Assembly (NCBI GenBank): GCA_030652315.1
Contig: JAUSAX010000023.1
Span: 1 to 53,042, forward strand
From: Afipia sp.
GTDB lineage: Bacteria > Pseudomonadota > Alphaproteobacteria > Rhizobiales > Xanthobacteraceae
Direction: 5' to 3'
Length of the DNA stretch: 53,042 bases
The notes under the pieces were generated by a model. The model did not search any database, had not been told where the DNA came from, and was given only the letters and a program-made list of their open reading frames with translations. A program made the position numbers and the translations under genes. Of this stretch, positions 43,224-51,853 are shown one piece after another; within the stretch, counting starts at the first letter, position 1, and the number at the start of each line of letters is the position of its first letter.

Positions 43224-45002
43224 TCAATCCGTCCCGAGGTAAGCGGAGATGACGTCGGGATGCTGCAGCACCGCCAGCGATTCGCCGTCCGCGATGCGGC
43301 GTCCGAAATTCAACACCGTGATGTGCTGCGCGGCCTCGCGCACCAGCGTCATATCGTGATCGATAATGAGAATGGTGAGCCCCTGCGCCGCGATGCGCTT
43401 GAGCAGATCATGCAGTTCGACTTTCTCGCTGGAGTTCAGTCCCGCCGCCGGTTCATCCAGCAGCAGCAGCACCGGATTGCCGGCGAGCGCGCGGGCAATC
43501 TCGATCAGCCGCTGATGGCCGTAGGAGAAACTCGACACCAGTTCATTGACCCGCGCGCCCAGTCCCACGAACGCCAGCGCGGACATCGCGCGCTGCGTCA
43601 GCGCCGCCTGCCCGCCCTCGCCGGTCAGCGTGTTGCCGGGGCGCTCCGCACCGATCACCACGTTTTCGAGCGCGGTCATCGAACGGAACAGCCGGATGTT
43701 CTGGAAGGTGCGCCCGAGTCCCGACGCCGTGCGCTGATGCGCCGGCATGTCGGTGACGTCGGTGCCGTCGAGCACGATCTTTCCGGATGTGGTCTTGTAG
43801 AGACCCGACAGCATATTGAGCGTCGTGGTCTTGCCCGAGCCGTTCGGCCCGATCAGCGCGTGGACGCCGCCGCGGCGCACCTGAAGATCGACGTTGTCGA
43901 CTGCCTTCAGACCGCCGAAATGTTTCGACAGGCCGGTGACTTCGAGGACCATATCCCCGCCCGTGGTTGCGGGCGCAAGTTTCAGCGCGGGCCCGGCCGG
44001 CGGAGGCGAAGCCTTGGGGCGCCACCGGGTGATGCTTTCCTGAATAAAACCCCAGATGCCGTCGGGCATGAAGCGCACGATCAGGATGACCGACAGGCCG
44101 TAGATGGCGAGATACAGGCCCGGCAGGCTTTTCAGGAAGCGCAGCCATTCCGGAATGAGAATGAGCAGTCCCGTGCCGATCACCGAGCCGATCGGCGACG
44201 CGACGCCGCCGAGCAGCGCCATGGTCAGGAAGATGATCGATTCCGCGAAGGAAAACTGATCCGGGCTGACATAGGCGAAGCCGCCCGCGAACAGCCCGCC
44301 GCCGATGCCTCCGAGCAGCGCCGACAATGCAAACGCCGCGACCTTGGTGCGGTACACGTCGATGCCGGCGACGCCCGCCGCCAGTTCGTTGTCGCGCACC
44401 GCGCGCATCGCGCGCCCGAGCCGCGTGTCGGGCAGATGCCAGACGATGTAGCCGATCAGCGCCAGCGCCGCGACGCAGAACGCGAGAAACGCCTGTTGCG
44501 ACAGAAACAGCGCAGGCCGTCCGATTTTCCCGACGCCGTCGGGACCGTGCGTCAGCCAAATGGCGTTGATCATCACCAGCGTCACGATCTGCTGGAACGA
44601 GATCGTCACCATGGCAAGGTAATGACCGCCGAGCTTGAGCGTGGTCATGCCGAGCACGGCACCCGCCAGCAGCGCGAGCAGCGAGCCCGCGATCAGACAG
44701 AGCCAGAAATTGATCTGGAAATCCGCTGTTCCGATCCCGACCGCGTAGGCTCCGACGCCGAAGAACGCCGCCTGCGCCAGATTGATCTGCCCGCACAGGC
44801 CGAGCACCACCGACAGCCCGAACACGGCGATGGAGAACGTCGTCGCCTGCATCAGGATGTTGAGGATATAGCCGTCGAACTGCATGGTCGCGGCCGCTGC
44901 CACCGCGATCGCCGCGAAAATGAAATACGGCGCATGACGCAGCAGCGGCGACACGGTTCGCGCATCGGACGAAGTATGGATCGTTTCCACGGGCATGCTC
45001 AT
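43224..45002 (-). CDS. Fused LivM-LivG: HAAT permease plus ATPase
   Basis: A single 592-residue chain. Residues 25-325 are a LivM permease with about 9-10 hydrophobic segments and the family's LGLCGQINLAQAAFFGVGAY near 68; a Pro/Ala linker spans about 330-350; residues 352-592 are a LivG ATPase with Walker A GPNGSGKTT at 385-393, FQNIRLFRSMTALENV, a FSYGHQR signature in place of LSGGQ (normal for LivG), and LLLLDEPAAGLN. The ATG overlaps the LivH-like stop as ATGA. Fusions of this pair are known; it fixes a 1:1 ratio. Confidence 0.92.
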   Translation of the reverse strand: MSMPVETIHTSSDARTVSPLLRHAPYFIFAAIAVAAAATMQFDGYILNILMQATTFSIAVFGLSVVLGLCGQINLAQAAFFGVGAYAVGIGTADFQINFWLCLIAGSLLALLAGAVLGMTTLKLGGHYLAMVTISFQQIVTLVMINAIWLTHGPDGVGKIGRPALFLSQQAFLAFCVAALALIGYIVWHLPDTRLGRAMRAVRDNELAAGVAGIDVYRTKVAAFALSALLGGIGGGLFAGGFAYVSPDQFSFAESIIFLTMALLGGVASPIGSVIGTGLLILIPEWLRFLKSLPGLYLAIYGLSVILIVRFMPDGIWGFIQESITRWRPKASPPPAGPALKLAPATTGGDMVLEVTGLSKHFGGLKAVDNVDLQVRRGGVHALIGPNGSGKTTTLNMLSGLYKTTSGKIVLDGTDVTDMPAHQRTASGLGRTFQNIRLFRSMTALENVVIGAERPGNTLTGEGGQAALTQRAMSALAFVGLGARVNELVSSFSYGHQRLIEIARALAGNPVLLLLDEPAAGLNSSEKVELHDLLKRIAAQGLTILIIDHDMTLVREAAQHITVLNFGRRIADGESLAVLQHPDVISAYLGTD

Positions 45003-45874
45003 GCTTTCTCCGCGACACGTTCGCCGAAGATGCCCTGCGGCCGAAACACCAGGAACAGCACCAGCACGAAGAAGGCGAAGCCGTCCTTGTAAGGCACAGA
45101 GATATAGGCAGCACCGAACGTCTCGATGATGCCGAGCGCGAGGCCGCCGATGATCGCGCCCGCGACGTCACCGAAGCCGCCGATGATGGTGGCGGCGAAA
45201 GCCTTCAGCGCAATGGTCGCGCCCATCTGGATCGAGACGAACAGCACCGGCGCGACCAGAATGCCCGCGAGGCCGCCCAGCACCGCCGAGTAGATGAACG
45301 TAATCATGATCATCGTGGACACCGAGATGCCGAGCAGCGACGCCATCTCCTTGTCCTGCGACGTCGCCTGCAATTTCTTGCCGATCATGGTGTGTTCGAA
45401 GAACCAGTAGTTGAAGATCACGAGCGCGATGGTGACCGCGATAATCAGCAGATACTGGCTGTCGAGATAGACCGGCCCAAGCTGGAAGCCGGGCGTCTCG
45501 AACCAGCCCTCCAGCACCTGCGGCGCGGGGCCGTAAATCGCCAGCACCGAATTGGCCATCAGGATCGACGCGCCGATGGTCGCGATAATCACCGGCAGAA
45601 ACGTGCGGTGACGCAGCGGATAGTAGACGCCGAGGTTGAAGATCGCGCCGAGCAGCGCCATGCCGACGAGCGCGATCAGGAACGACAGCCAGTACGGCCA
45701 GCCGAGGTCGACGGCGAACACCACCATCAGGAAGGCAGCCACCATGGAGAACTCGCCTTGCGCGAAGTTCACGACGTTGGTTGCGCGGAAAATCAGCACG
45801 AAGCCCAGCGCCACCAGCGCATAGACCGAGCCGATGCCAACGCCGGTAAACAGAAGTTGCAGGATGGTGTCCAT
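44999..45874 (-). CDS. LivH-type ABC transporter permease
   Basis: A 291-residue inner-membrane permease of the HAAT class, eight predicted helices. The opening is QLLFTGVGIGSVYALVALGFVLIF, then FAQGEFSMVAAFL with the LivH-typical N-F-A-Q-G-E/D motif, and FAATIIGGFGDVAGAIIGGLALGIIE as the ATPase-docking loop. ATG 45874 is chosen: the open frame extends upstream but loses family similarity. It follows the binding protein by 202 bases containing a strong hairpin. Confidence 0.93.
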   Translation of the reverse strand: MDTILQLLFTGVGIGSVYALVALGFVLIFRATNVVNFAQGEFSMVAAFLMVVFAVDLGWPYWLSFLIALVGMALLGAIFNLGVYYPLRHRTFLPVIIATIGASILMANSVLAIYGPAPQVLEGWFETPGFQLGPVYLDSQYLLIIAVTIALVIFNYWFFEHTMIGKKLQATSQDKEMASLLGISVSTMIMITFIYSAVLGGLAGILVAPVLFVSIQMGATIALKAFAATIIGGFGDVAGAIIGGLALGIIETFGAAYISVPYKDGFAFFVLVLFLVFRPQGIFGERVAEKA

Positions 45875-45992
45875 GACGAACTCGGTGAGAGAAACGGGGC
45901 GCGATGCTTCTTTTCGTGATTGCGGGCAGCGCTTGCTGCGACACAATCCAGCACTTGCTGTTACCGACGCGGGATTGCTTCGCGAAGCTCGT

Positions 45993-46022
45993 CAACGGGC
46001 GGCGCACCGCGCCGACCCGTTG
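45993..46022 (-). promoter_or_regulatory. Intercistronic hairpin between binding protein and permease
   Basis: CAACGGGCGGCGC and GCGCCGACCCGTTG pair over 13 bp with one bulge around ACC. It lies 55 bases past the binding-protein stop and 119 before the permease start, without a T tract. The rest of this 202-base gap shows nothing else clear. Confidence 0.55.
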
Positions 46023-46076
46023 GCTCGCAGCGACGGCAGGGAGCCCGCTCGGAAACGAGAGGCTCCGCCGCGGCGA

Positions 46077-47222
46077 TCAGTTATCGAATTCGATGTGCTT
46101 GTCGAAAACGATGTTGCCCTTTTCGTTCTTCACGATGTTGTAGCCGTGAAGACCATCGCCGTTCTTGTCGAAATTGTACTCGCCTTCCGCACCCGCAAAT
46201 TTCTTGGTGGAAAGTATGGCTTCGCGCACCTTCTGCGGGTCGGTCGATCCGGCCTTCTTGAAGGCGGCCGCCAGCAGGTTCATGGCGTCGAAGGTCCATG
46301 CCGACTGGTTGTCAGGCGCGACCTTGTAGGCGGCGCGATAGGCCGTGCCGAAATCCTTCGATCCCTTGCTGGAATCCTCGGCATAATCGGCGACGCCGTA
46401 AGTCCCGAACAGCGCCGGCCCTGCGAGCTTGGTCGCGGACACGTTCACGATCGACGGCGACCCCACCCACGGAATCGTCACGCCGAGCTGGCGAAGCTGC
46501 CGCGCGAAGATGCCGAGATCGTTCTCGAAGGTGAAGTACGAGCCGAGCACGTCCGCGCCGGACTGCTTGATCGCAAGCACCACCGGCGTGAAATCCTGGC
46601 TCTGGTTGGCATAGCCCTGATCGAGTGCAACCGTTGCGCCCAGTTTGCCGAGCGACTCCGTCAGGGCGTTGCCGCCGCCGGTGCCGAATGCATCGGTGGA
46701 GTGCACGATCGCCCACTTTTTCTTGCCGAGCGTCTTGACGCCGTAATCCGCGATCACGCGGCCCGAGTAACTGTCGTTCGGACGGCAACGGAACAGCCAT
46801 GGATTTCCGAGCTGCGTCAGTTTCGGATCTGTGCCGCCGAACATCATCGGCTTGCCGAGCTTCTGGACTTCGGGGTGCATGGCATGCACCTGCGTGGAGC
46901 GGATCGAGCCGAGGAAGGCGGCGATGTCCGGCTGCGCGGCGAGCTTGGAGAAGGCCAGAACGACGCCGGGATTGGTGGTCTGATCGTCTTCAGTAATCAG
47001 TTCGACCTGCTTGCCGAGAACGCCGCCAGACTTATTGATGGCTTCGAGAGCGAGCTTGGCACCGTTCAGCGCCCACTTGCCTTGCTCGGCCGCCGGGCCG
47101 GTGATCGGCAACACCATGCCGATCTTGATGGTGGCGCCTTGAGCTCCGGCGCTTTTGATGAATGCTGGCGCCGCAAGAGTTGCGGCGACACCGACAGAGA
47201 AATCGCGTCGCGTTAATTTCAT
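46077..47222 (-). CDS. HAAT-type ABC transporter substrate-binding protein
   Basis: A 381-residue periplasmic binding protein of the LivK/type 1 fold. The N-terminus has a twin-arginine-like motif TRRDFSVG at residues 4-11 and likely cleavage at AGA|QGA near 27, so Tat export is possible. The body opens IKIGMVLPITGPAAEQGKWALNGAKLA, then LITEDDQTTNPGVVLAFSKL, and WAIVHSTDAFGTGGGNALTESL. GGGAGG lies 7 bases before the ATG. First gene of the long minus-strand operon ending near 37058 or 35692. The genes after it suggest it binds a sugar acid or other hydroxy-acid rather than an amino acid. Confidence 0.9.
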   Translation of the reverse strand: MKLTRRDFSVGVAATLAAPAFIKSAGAQGATIKIGMVLPITGPAAEQGKWALNGAKLALEAINKSGGVLGKQVELITEDDQTTNPGVVLAFSKLAAQPDIAAFLGSIRSTQVHAMHPEVQKLGKPMMFGGTDPKLTQLGNPWLFRCRPNDSYSGRVIADYGVKTLGKKKWAIVHSTDAFGTGGGNALTESLGKLGATVALDQGYANQSQDFTPVVLAIKQSGADVLGSYFTFENDLGIFARQLRQLGVTIPWVGSPSIVNVSATKLAGPALFGTYGVADYAEDSSKGSKDFGTAYRAAYKVAPDNQSAWTFDAMNLLAAAFKKAGSTDPQKVREAILSTKKFAGAEGEYNFDKNGDGLHGYNIVKNEKGNIVFDKHIEFDN

Positions 47223-47525
47223 TCGTCGTCCTCCCAAATGACCGTGCTTTTGTCCGCCGGCCTTGAGAAGGATTAGATGTCCGAAAAACGAGATTGTCTA
47301 CCGATCCGAGGAGGAATTATCTCAAACATCCGATCATTGCGCTGCAACGCGCGAAATGACCGGAAGACGCCCGGAAGCGGCCAGATAACCATCCGTCATA
47401 AGACTGACAGGAAACACCTTCTGGCGATTTTGCTATTTTGGTGCACTGCGCTACATTTTCGGGTGAACCAAAGCGTGCTATGAGCGACCAATACTTATCG
47501 CGACCGCAACCGATGGTGTTTAGCA
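47223..47525. other. 303-base divergent intergenic region
   Basis: Lies between the binding-protein gene (minus) and a small secreted-protein gene (plus). A possible sigma-70-like promoter for the latter is TTGCTA (47430-47435), 16 bases, TACATT (47452-47457). The reading frame at 47277-47483 lacks a Shine-Dalgarno and coding character. No repeat or RNA gene is evident. Confidence 0.4.
47430..47457 (+). promoter_or_regulatory. Weak sigma-70-like promoter
   Basis: TTGCTA, 16-base spacer, TACATT; each hexamer matches the consensus at 4 of 6 positions. It would give a leader of about 60 bases before the gene at 47526. Confidence 0.22.
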
Positions 47526-48029
47526 ATGTCTTTTCCCGCTTCGCGTTTTGATTTTCGGCGTTTCCGCTGTGCTGCCCTGGCCACAGCCGTTCTGATGGTC
47601 CCGGCACTCGCGCAGGCTGATCCAGCTCCGTTTGCCAATTATGCAGGCAACTGGTCCGGGAACGGCACCATCACGATCGCGGAGGGCGGCACGGAGCGCA
47701 TCCGCTGCCGTGGCACCTACACCGTCGATGGCAGCGGCAACAACCTGCATCAGGTGCTTCGTTGCGCCAGCGACAGCTACAAGTTCGAACTGACCAGCGA
47801 CGTGGCCGCCCGGGGCAGCGCGCTGACCGGCTCCTGGAGCGAAGCGAGCCGGGGCGTCAATGGCACGGTTGAAGGCAGCATTTCCAACGGACAGATCAGC
47901 GCGCTGGTCCAGACCAACGGTTATGCGGCGAGCTTCAACGTCTCGACCCGCGGCAACAAGCAATCGGTCAACATCAGCTCCAAGGGTGAGCTTCGCGGCG
48001 TCACGATCAGCCTGGCGCGGAGCAACTAA
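47526..48029 (+). CDS. Small secreted protein of unknown function
   Basis: A 167-residue protein with a signal peptide (basic FRRFRC, then ALATAVLMVPALAQA, cleavage AQA|DP near residue 31). The mature part is beta-rich with repeated short Gly/Ser/Asn segments (NWSGNGTITI, GTYTVDGSGNN, GTVEGSISNGQIS, SVNISSKGELRG), consistent with a small barrel or sandwich. Two cysteines (RIRCRGT, VLRCASD) may form a disulfide. I do not recognise the family; similar small exported proteins occur in Bradyrhizobium relatives. Ended by a strong terminator shared with the convergent RND gene. Confidence 0.75.
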   Translation: MSFPASRFDFRRFRCAALATAVLMVPALAQADPAPFANYAGNWSGNGTITIAEGGTERIRCRGTYTVDGSGNNLHQVLRCASDSYKFELTSDVAARGSALTGSWSEASRGVNGTVEGSISNGQISALVQTNGYAASFNVSTRGNKQSVNISSKGELRGVTISLARSN

Positions 48030-48043
48030 GCCCCGCAATTCAT

Positions 48044-48078
48044 AAAAAACCCGCCGAAGAGTATTCGGCGGGTTTTTT
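48044..48078. terminator. Bidirectional intrinsic terminator
   Basis: Perfect 15-bp arms AAAAAACCCGCCGAA and TTCGGCGGGTTTTTT around GAGTA. An A tract on one side and a T tract on the other make it work for both the secreted-protein gene (plus) and the RND gene (minus). Confidence 0.93.
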
Positions 48079-48094
48079 GCTGTCCGGGGACTGC

Positions 48095-50449
48095 CTATTT
48101 GTTGCGCATTGCAGCCTTGAGACGATGCGACGTGCTGATCAGCCACATCGCGGTCGGCCGCAGGATAAAGAGATCGGCGATCAGCGCCGCGATCATCGAG
48201 AAAGCGCTGAGCCAGCCGAACAGACGCAGTGACGGCAGATCCGAGAACACCGTCACCACCAGACCGCACGCCAGCACCACCGTGGTCAGGATCAGCGCAG
48301 GACCGACCAGCACCGTAGCGCGTTCGACCGCCTGCGCCTCGTCCACGCCGGGCTTTTCCTCCAGCCGCAGCCGGTTGAGGAAATGAATCGTCGCGCTCAA
48401 TCCAAGGCCAAACGATACGGTCAGCGCGACCACGCTGGCGAATTGCAATCCCTCCCCGAGCACCCACAGCACCGTACCGGACAGAACCACCGGGAAGATA
48501 CCGGGAAGGATGCTCGCAAACATCACCACCACCGAACGGAACGCCAGTCCGATGAAAACAGCGACCAGGAGAAACTCGATGGTAAGGCCATGATTGAGCT
48601 TGCCGATCATGCTGGCGCTGTTGCGCGCGGCGATAGCCGACAGGCCTGTTACTGCGATCTCATAGCCGGGGTGGGCAGTGCGAATAGCGCCCATCGCGGC
48701 GTCAAGCTTTTCCACCGTCGGCAGGATCTGGCTTGAATCGAGGTCAGGGACGCGCCCCGACACCACCACCGCATCCTGCTTCTCCGAAATGAAACGGCGC
48801 GACAGGTAGGCCGGTAGAACGTCGACATATTCCTTCAGGATCGCGACGTCGGACCTGCCCGCCTTTTCGGCCAGCCAGCGCCGCAGCGTCTCGATCGACC
48901 AGACGTTGCCGACGCCCGCCTGTTTCTCGATGATTGAATGGACGGCCGCGATCGTATCGAGCGTTTCCTTGTCGTAGAGCGATTTGCCCTTCGGGAATTC
49001 GATCAGCACGTCGATCGGATTGGCGCCGGTCAGCTTGGCGTCGAGACGGCTGGAGGCTTCAACCGCCTGCTGCTTGTCCGGCACCTGATCGGCCAGTCGG
49101 TAGCGCGGCTCAAGGCTCGCATAGATGATGCCCAGTCCGATCACCACAAGCAGCGCGATCAGGCTGAACAGGCCGGGACGGCCGACCATCCGCACCGCGA
49201 TCCACCGGCAAAACGCGCGCAACGCTTCGACGCCCCGGTCCGCACCCTTCACCTTGGTGGCGAGCAGGCTCTCCTTGCGCACCAGCAGCACGCCGAACAC
49301 CGGCACCAGGGACAGCACGGCGATCAGCGCGATGATCGTCGCCATCAATCCGGCTTCCCCGAAGGTGCGGATCAGATCGGAGTCGGAAAACTGCAAGGCG
49401 AGAAACGACAGCGCCGCCGTGCCGTGGGTCAGCACGCAGGCCGGTCCCACCACCAGCACGGCATTGCGAAAGGCCGTGTATTTGTCCTCGCCCGCGATCA
49501 GCCGGTCGCGCGCCGCGAAGGTGAGCTGCATCGAGTCGGCGAAACTGATGACCATGATCAGCGGGGTCATCACGTTCAGGAACATATTGAGGCTGAATCC
49601 GAGCCAGCCCAGCGTGCCGATCGACAGCAGGATCGCCAACAGCGGCGGAAACGCCGCGACAATCATGAACGAGACACGGCGGAAGAAAATGATCGCGATG
49701 ATGCAGCCGGCGAGAATGCCGGCGATGTTGTAGGTCAGGCCGTCGCGCTCGACCGCGTTGCGGATCTCGAGCTGCATCACCGGCACGCCGGAAAGCTGGC
49801 TGCTGAGGCCTGTCCCCTCCAGATCGTCCACCATCGTCTTGCGAACTTCGCCGATGGTCGCGTTGAGCCCCTTGTTGCCGACGATCGCAGGATCGAGCGC
49901 CAGCACGATCAGCGCCAGCGTACCGTCGTCCGACAACAGCTTGCCGCGAATGACCTCGTTGGTTTTGACCTTCTCGATAAACGCGTTGTAGGCAGCGCCT
50001 TCCGGGAGCGTTTCGGGGAACAGCGCAGCGGGCAGCTTGCCACCTTCGGGCGGCTGCCGGGCAGAGAACAGAGAGATAATGCCGCGCGTGCCGTCGATCA
50101 GTTGCAGGTCCGTGACCAGATCGCGGAGTTTCTCGAGCGAGGCGCGCTCAAGCAACGACTTGCCTTCCACCACCACCAGCACGTCGTACTCACTGGACGG
50201 GAAGCGCTTGGTCACCTCTTCATACTGCTTGTATTCGGGCGTATCCGACCGGAACAACTGGCTGAGCGAATCGTCGATCTTGATGCGCTGGATGCCGAAC
50301 ACCGCGACGACACAGAGCGCCAGCAGGATCGCTGCCGCCGTGCGCGGCGCGCGCAGCGCGATCAGCCCGATCCGTTCAAGACCGAACGCGATGCTGAAGT
50401 GTTGCTTTCCGGAATCGCTGTGGGCGGGCTCTTTTGAAATCTGGTGCAA
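48095..50449 (-). CDS. RND/MMPL-family transporter
   Basis: A 784-residue inner-membrane protein with the doubled RND layout: an N-terminal helix (APRTAAAILLALCVVAVFGI), a large periplasmic loop, helix clusters near 240-420 (MVISFADSMQLTFAARDRLI) and again near 630-780 (VSFGLGLSATIHFLNRLRLEEK). It resembles HpnN-type and other lipid-exporting RND proteins more than drug pumps, but the motifs differ clearly from the hpnN here. No ATG is available; I chose TTG 50449, while the frame is open to 50752 with sequence that does not look like protein. It has no membrane-fusion partner nearby. Substrate unknown, perhaps a lipid. Confidence 0.82.
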   Translation of the reverse strand: MHQISKEPAHSDSGKQHFSIAFGLERIGLIALRAPRTAAAILLALCVVAVFGIQRIKIDDSLSQLFRSDTPEYKQYEEVTKRFPSSEYDVLVVVEGKSLLERASLEKLRDLVTDLQLIDGTRGIISLFSARQPPEGGKLPAALFPETLPEGAAYNAFIEKVKTNEVIRGKLLSDDGTLALIVLALDPAIVGNKGLNATIGEVRKTMVDDLEGTGLSSQLSGVPVMQLEIRNAVERDGLTYNIAGILAGCIIAIIFFRRVSFMIVAAFPPLLAILLSIGTLGWLGFSLNMFLNVMTPLIMVISFADSMQLTFAARDRLIAGEDKYTAFRNAVLVVGPACVLTHGTAALSFLALQFSDSDLIRTFGEAGLMATIIALIAVLSLVPVFGVLLVRKESLLATKVKGADRGVEALRAFCRWIAVRMVGRPGLFSLIALLVVIGLGIIYASLEPRYRLADQVPDKQQAVEASSRLDAKLTGANPIDVLIEFPKGKSLYDKETLDTIAAVHSIIEKQAGVGNVWSIETLRRWLAEKAGRSDVAILKEYVDVLPAYLSRRFISEKQDAVVVSGRVPDLDSSQILPTVEKLDAAMGAIRTAHPGYEIAVTGLSAIAARNSASMIGKLNHGLTIEFLLVAVFIGLAFRSVVVMFASILPGIFPVVLSGTVLWVLGEGLQFASVVALTVSFGLGLSATIHFLNRLRLEEKPGVDEAQAVERATVLVGPALILTTVVLACGLVVTVFSDLPSLRLFGWLSAFSMIAALIADLFILRPTAMWLISTSHRLKAAMRNK

Positions 50450-50712
50450 CGGGACGGTTCCGATTCGAAGGTAAGCCGACGTTTTATCTAGCAGATTCCG
50501 CGGGCACGCGAGGCATGCTACCAAATAAAGCAGGACTAAGTGGCCTCCGCGACACATCCCGCTACGTTCGGCATTCCACCTGACTGGAACGCAACACCGC
50601 CCATGGGGCCAAATTTGCCCCAAAATGCGGCAAACAGGCAGCCCTGCCGCCGGCCCGCTGAAGCCGAATACCGGCTGTTTCCGTGCCGCCCGGTGCTGAT
50701 ATAACCCCCGCC

Positions 50713-51513
50713 ATGTCGTACAAAGTCGCCGCCTTTTATCAGTTTGTCGCACTCCCCGATTTCGAGGCCCTACGTGAGCCGCTGCGCAATATGTGCGTGG
50801 CGCTGGACGTGAGGGGCATTATCCTGCTCGCCGCCGAGGGCATCAACGGGACCGTCGCCGGCCGCGAGGTCGCCATCGACGCCCTGATGAACCAGTTGCA
50901 ACACGGCGGCTTGTTCAATGGCCGCCTGAACAATCTGGAACTGAAGTTCTCGACCGCCTCCGACATGCCGTTCAACCGGATGAAGGTCCGGCTGAAAAAG
51001 GAGATCGTGCGGCTGGGCGATCCGGAGACCGATCCAAACGCCAAGGTCGGCATCTATGTCGATGCGGCAGACTGGAACGCACTCATTAAACAGGACGACG
51101 TGCTGCTGCTCGACACCCGCAACGGCTTCGAGGTCGAGATGGGGACATTCGAAGGCGCTGTCGATCCGAAAATCACGCGCTTCGGCGAATTTCCCGATTT
51201 CGCCGGCCGGGCGCTCGACCGGAACAAGCACAAGAAAATCGCGATGTTCTGCACTGGCGGTATCCGCTGCGAAAAGGCCAGCTCCTACCTGCTGTCGCAG
51301 GGTTTTGATGAGGTCTATCACCTCAAGGGCGGTATCCTGAAATATCTCGAGGACGTCCCGCAGGAGCAAAGCATGTGGCGCGGCGAATGCTTCGTGTTCG
51401 ACCAGCGCATCGCGCTCGGCCACGGACTGAGCGAACGTCAGGCGTTACGCGGAGACGGAGCGGATCACACCGACGCAACCGAAATCGAGATGAGCGAGCA
51501 GGCCAATGACTGA
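50713..51513 (+). CDS. trhO: tRNA uridine(34) hydroxylase
   Basis: A 266-residue rhodanese-domain protein (formerly UPF0176/YceA) that makes 5-hydroxyuridine at the wobble base of tRNA with O2. The N-terminal acylphosphatase-like domain ([32 protein letters not shown]) precedes a rhodanese domain with [17 protein letters not shown] and the active cysteine C180 in [17 protein letters not shown]. The ATG at 50713 fits the family start; an upstream start at 50683 adds 10 residues in a frame without support. It overlaps slyX by 8 bases. Confidence 0.93.
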   Translation: MSYKVAAFYQFVALPDFEALREPLRNMCVALDVRGIILLAAEGINGTVAGREVAIDALMNQLQHGGLFNGRLNNLELKFSTASDMPFNRMKVRLKKEIVRLGDPETDPNAKVGIYVDAADWNALIKQDDVLLLDTRNGFEVEMGTFEGAVDPKITRFGEFPDFAGRALDRNKHKKIAMFCTGGIRCEKASSYLLSQGFDEVYHLKGGILKYLEDVPQEQSMWRGECFVFDQRIALGHGLSERQALRGDGADHTDATEIEMSEQAND

Positions 51514-51724
51514 AACCCCCTCGCCCGCCGCGCGGATCGATGCGCTGGAAATCCGGATCGTCCATCTGGATGAGACCATCGAGGCCCTGAACACCACCAT
51601 CACCGCGCAATGGAAGCAGATCGATGCCCTGAGCCGCGAGATGCTTAACCTGCGCGAACGGCTCGAAGACGCCGAGATGAAATCGGGCGCGGGCACCACG
51701 CACGAACCGCCGCCGCATTACTGA
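51506..51724 (+). CDS. slyX: SlyX family protein
   Basis: A 72-residue acidic coiled-coil protein. Residues 8-58 show a heptad-like pattern ([34 protein letters not shown]), and the C-terminus ends in the family's short PPHY. Its function is not known beyond lysis-related phenotypes first seen in enterobacteria. It overlaps trhO by 8 bases, so the two are co-translated. Confidence 0.88.
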   Translation: MTETPSPAARIDALEIRIVHLDETIEALNTTITAQWKQIDALSREMLNLRERLEDAEMKSGAGTTHEPPPHY

Positions 51725-51728
51725 GCAG

Positions 51729-51744
51729 TGTCACAACTGTGACA
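51729..51744. promoter_or_regulatory. TGTCACA-AC-TGTGACA dyad
   Basis: A 16-base element with perfect 7-bp arms, 5 bases after slyX stops and 110 bases before the binding-protein gene. The spacing of TGTCA and TGACA suits a dimeric repressor. It could also act in the slyX 3' end, but there is no T tract. Confidence 0.42.
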
Positions 51745-51853
51745 GCCAAGGCCTGCTGATAATTCATCTTCCTGGCCCGCGGATATCTGCAAAAAAATTG
51801 GTAATTCCAGCGCGGGCATGTATCGTCCCCTCAAGGAAATGGGGAGGACATCA

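Noticed and set aside
43260..45092. A 610-codon open frame opposite the LivM-LivG fusion
   Set aside because: Arg/Gln/His-rich translation typical of antisense frames in high-GC genes; no start signal or family match.
47277..47483. Possible 68-codon gene in the intergenic region
   Set aside because: No Shine-Dalgarno, no family features, and codon use does not look coding.
50450..50752. Upstream extension of the RND gene
   Set aside because: The translated sequence is Arg/Cys/Trp-rich and unlike protein, and it would overlap the trhO start region.
51773..51792. Sigma-54-like TGGCCC...CTGC before the binding-protein gene
   Set aside because: The GG-to-GC spacing is 3 bases too long for sigma-54.
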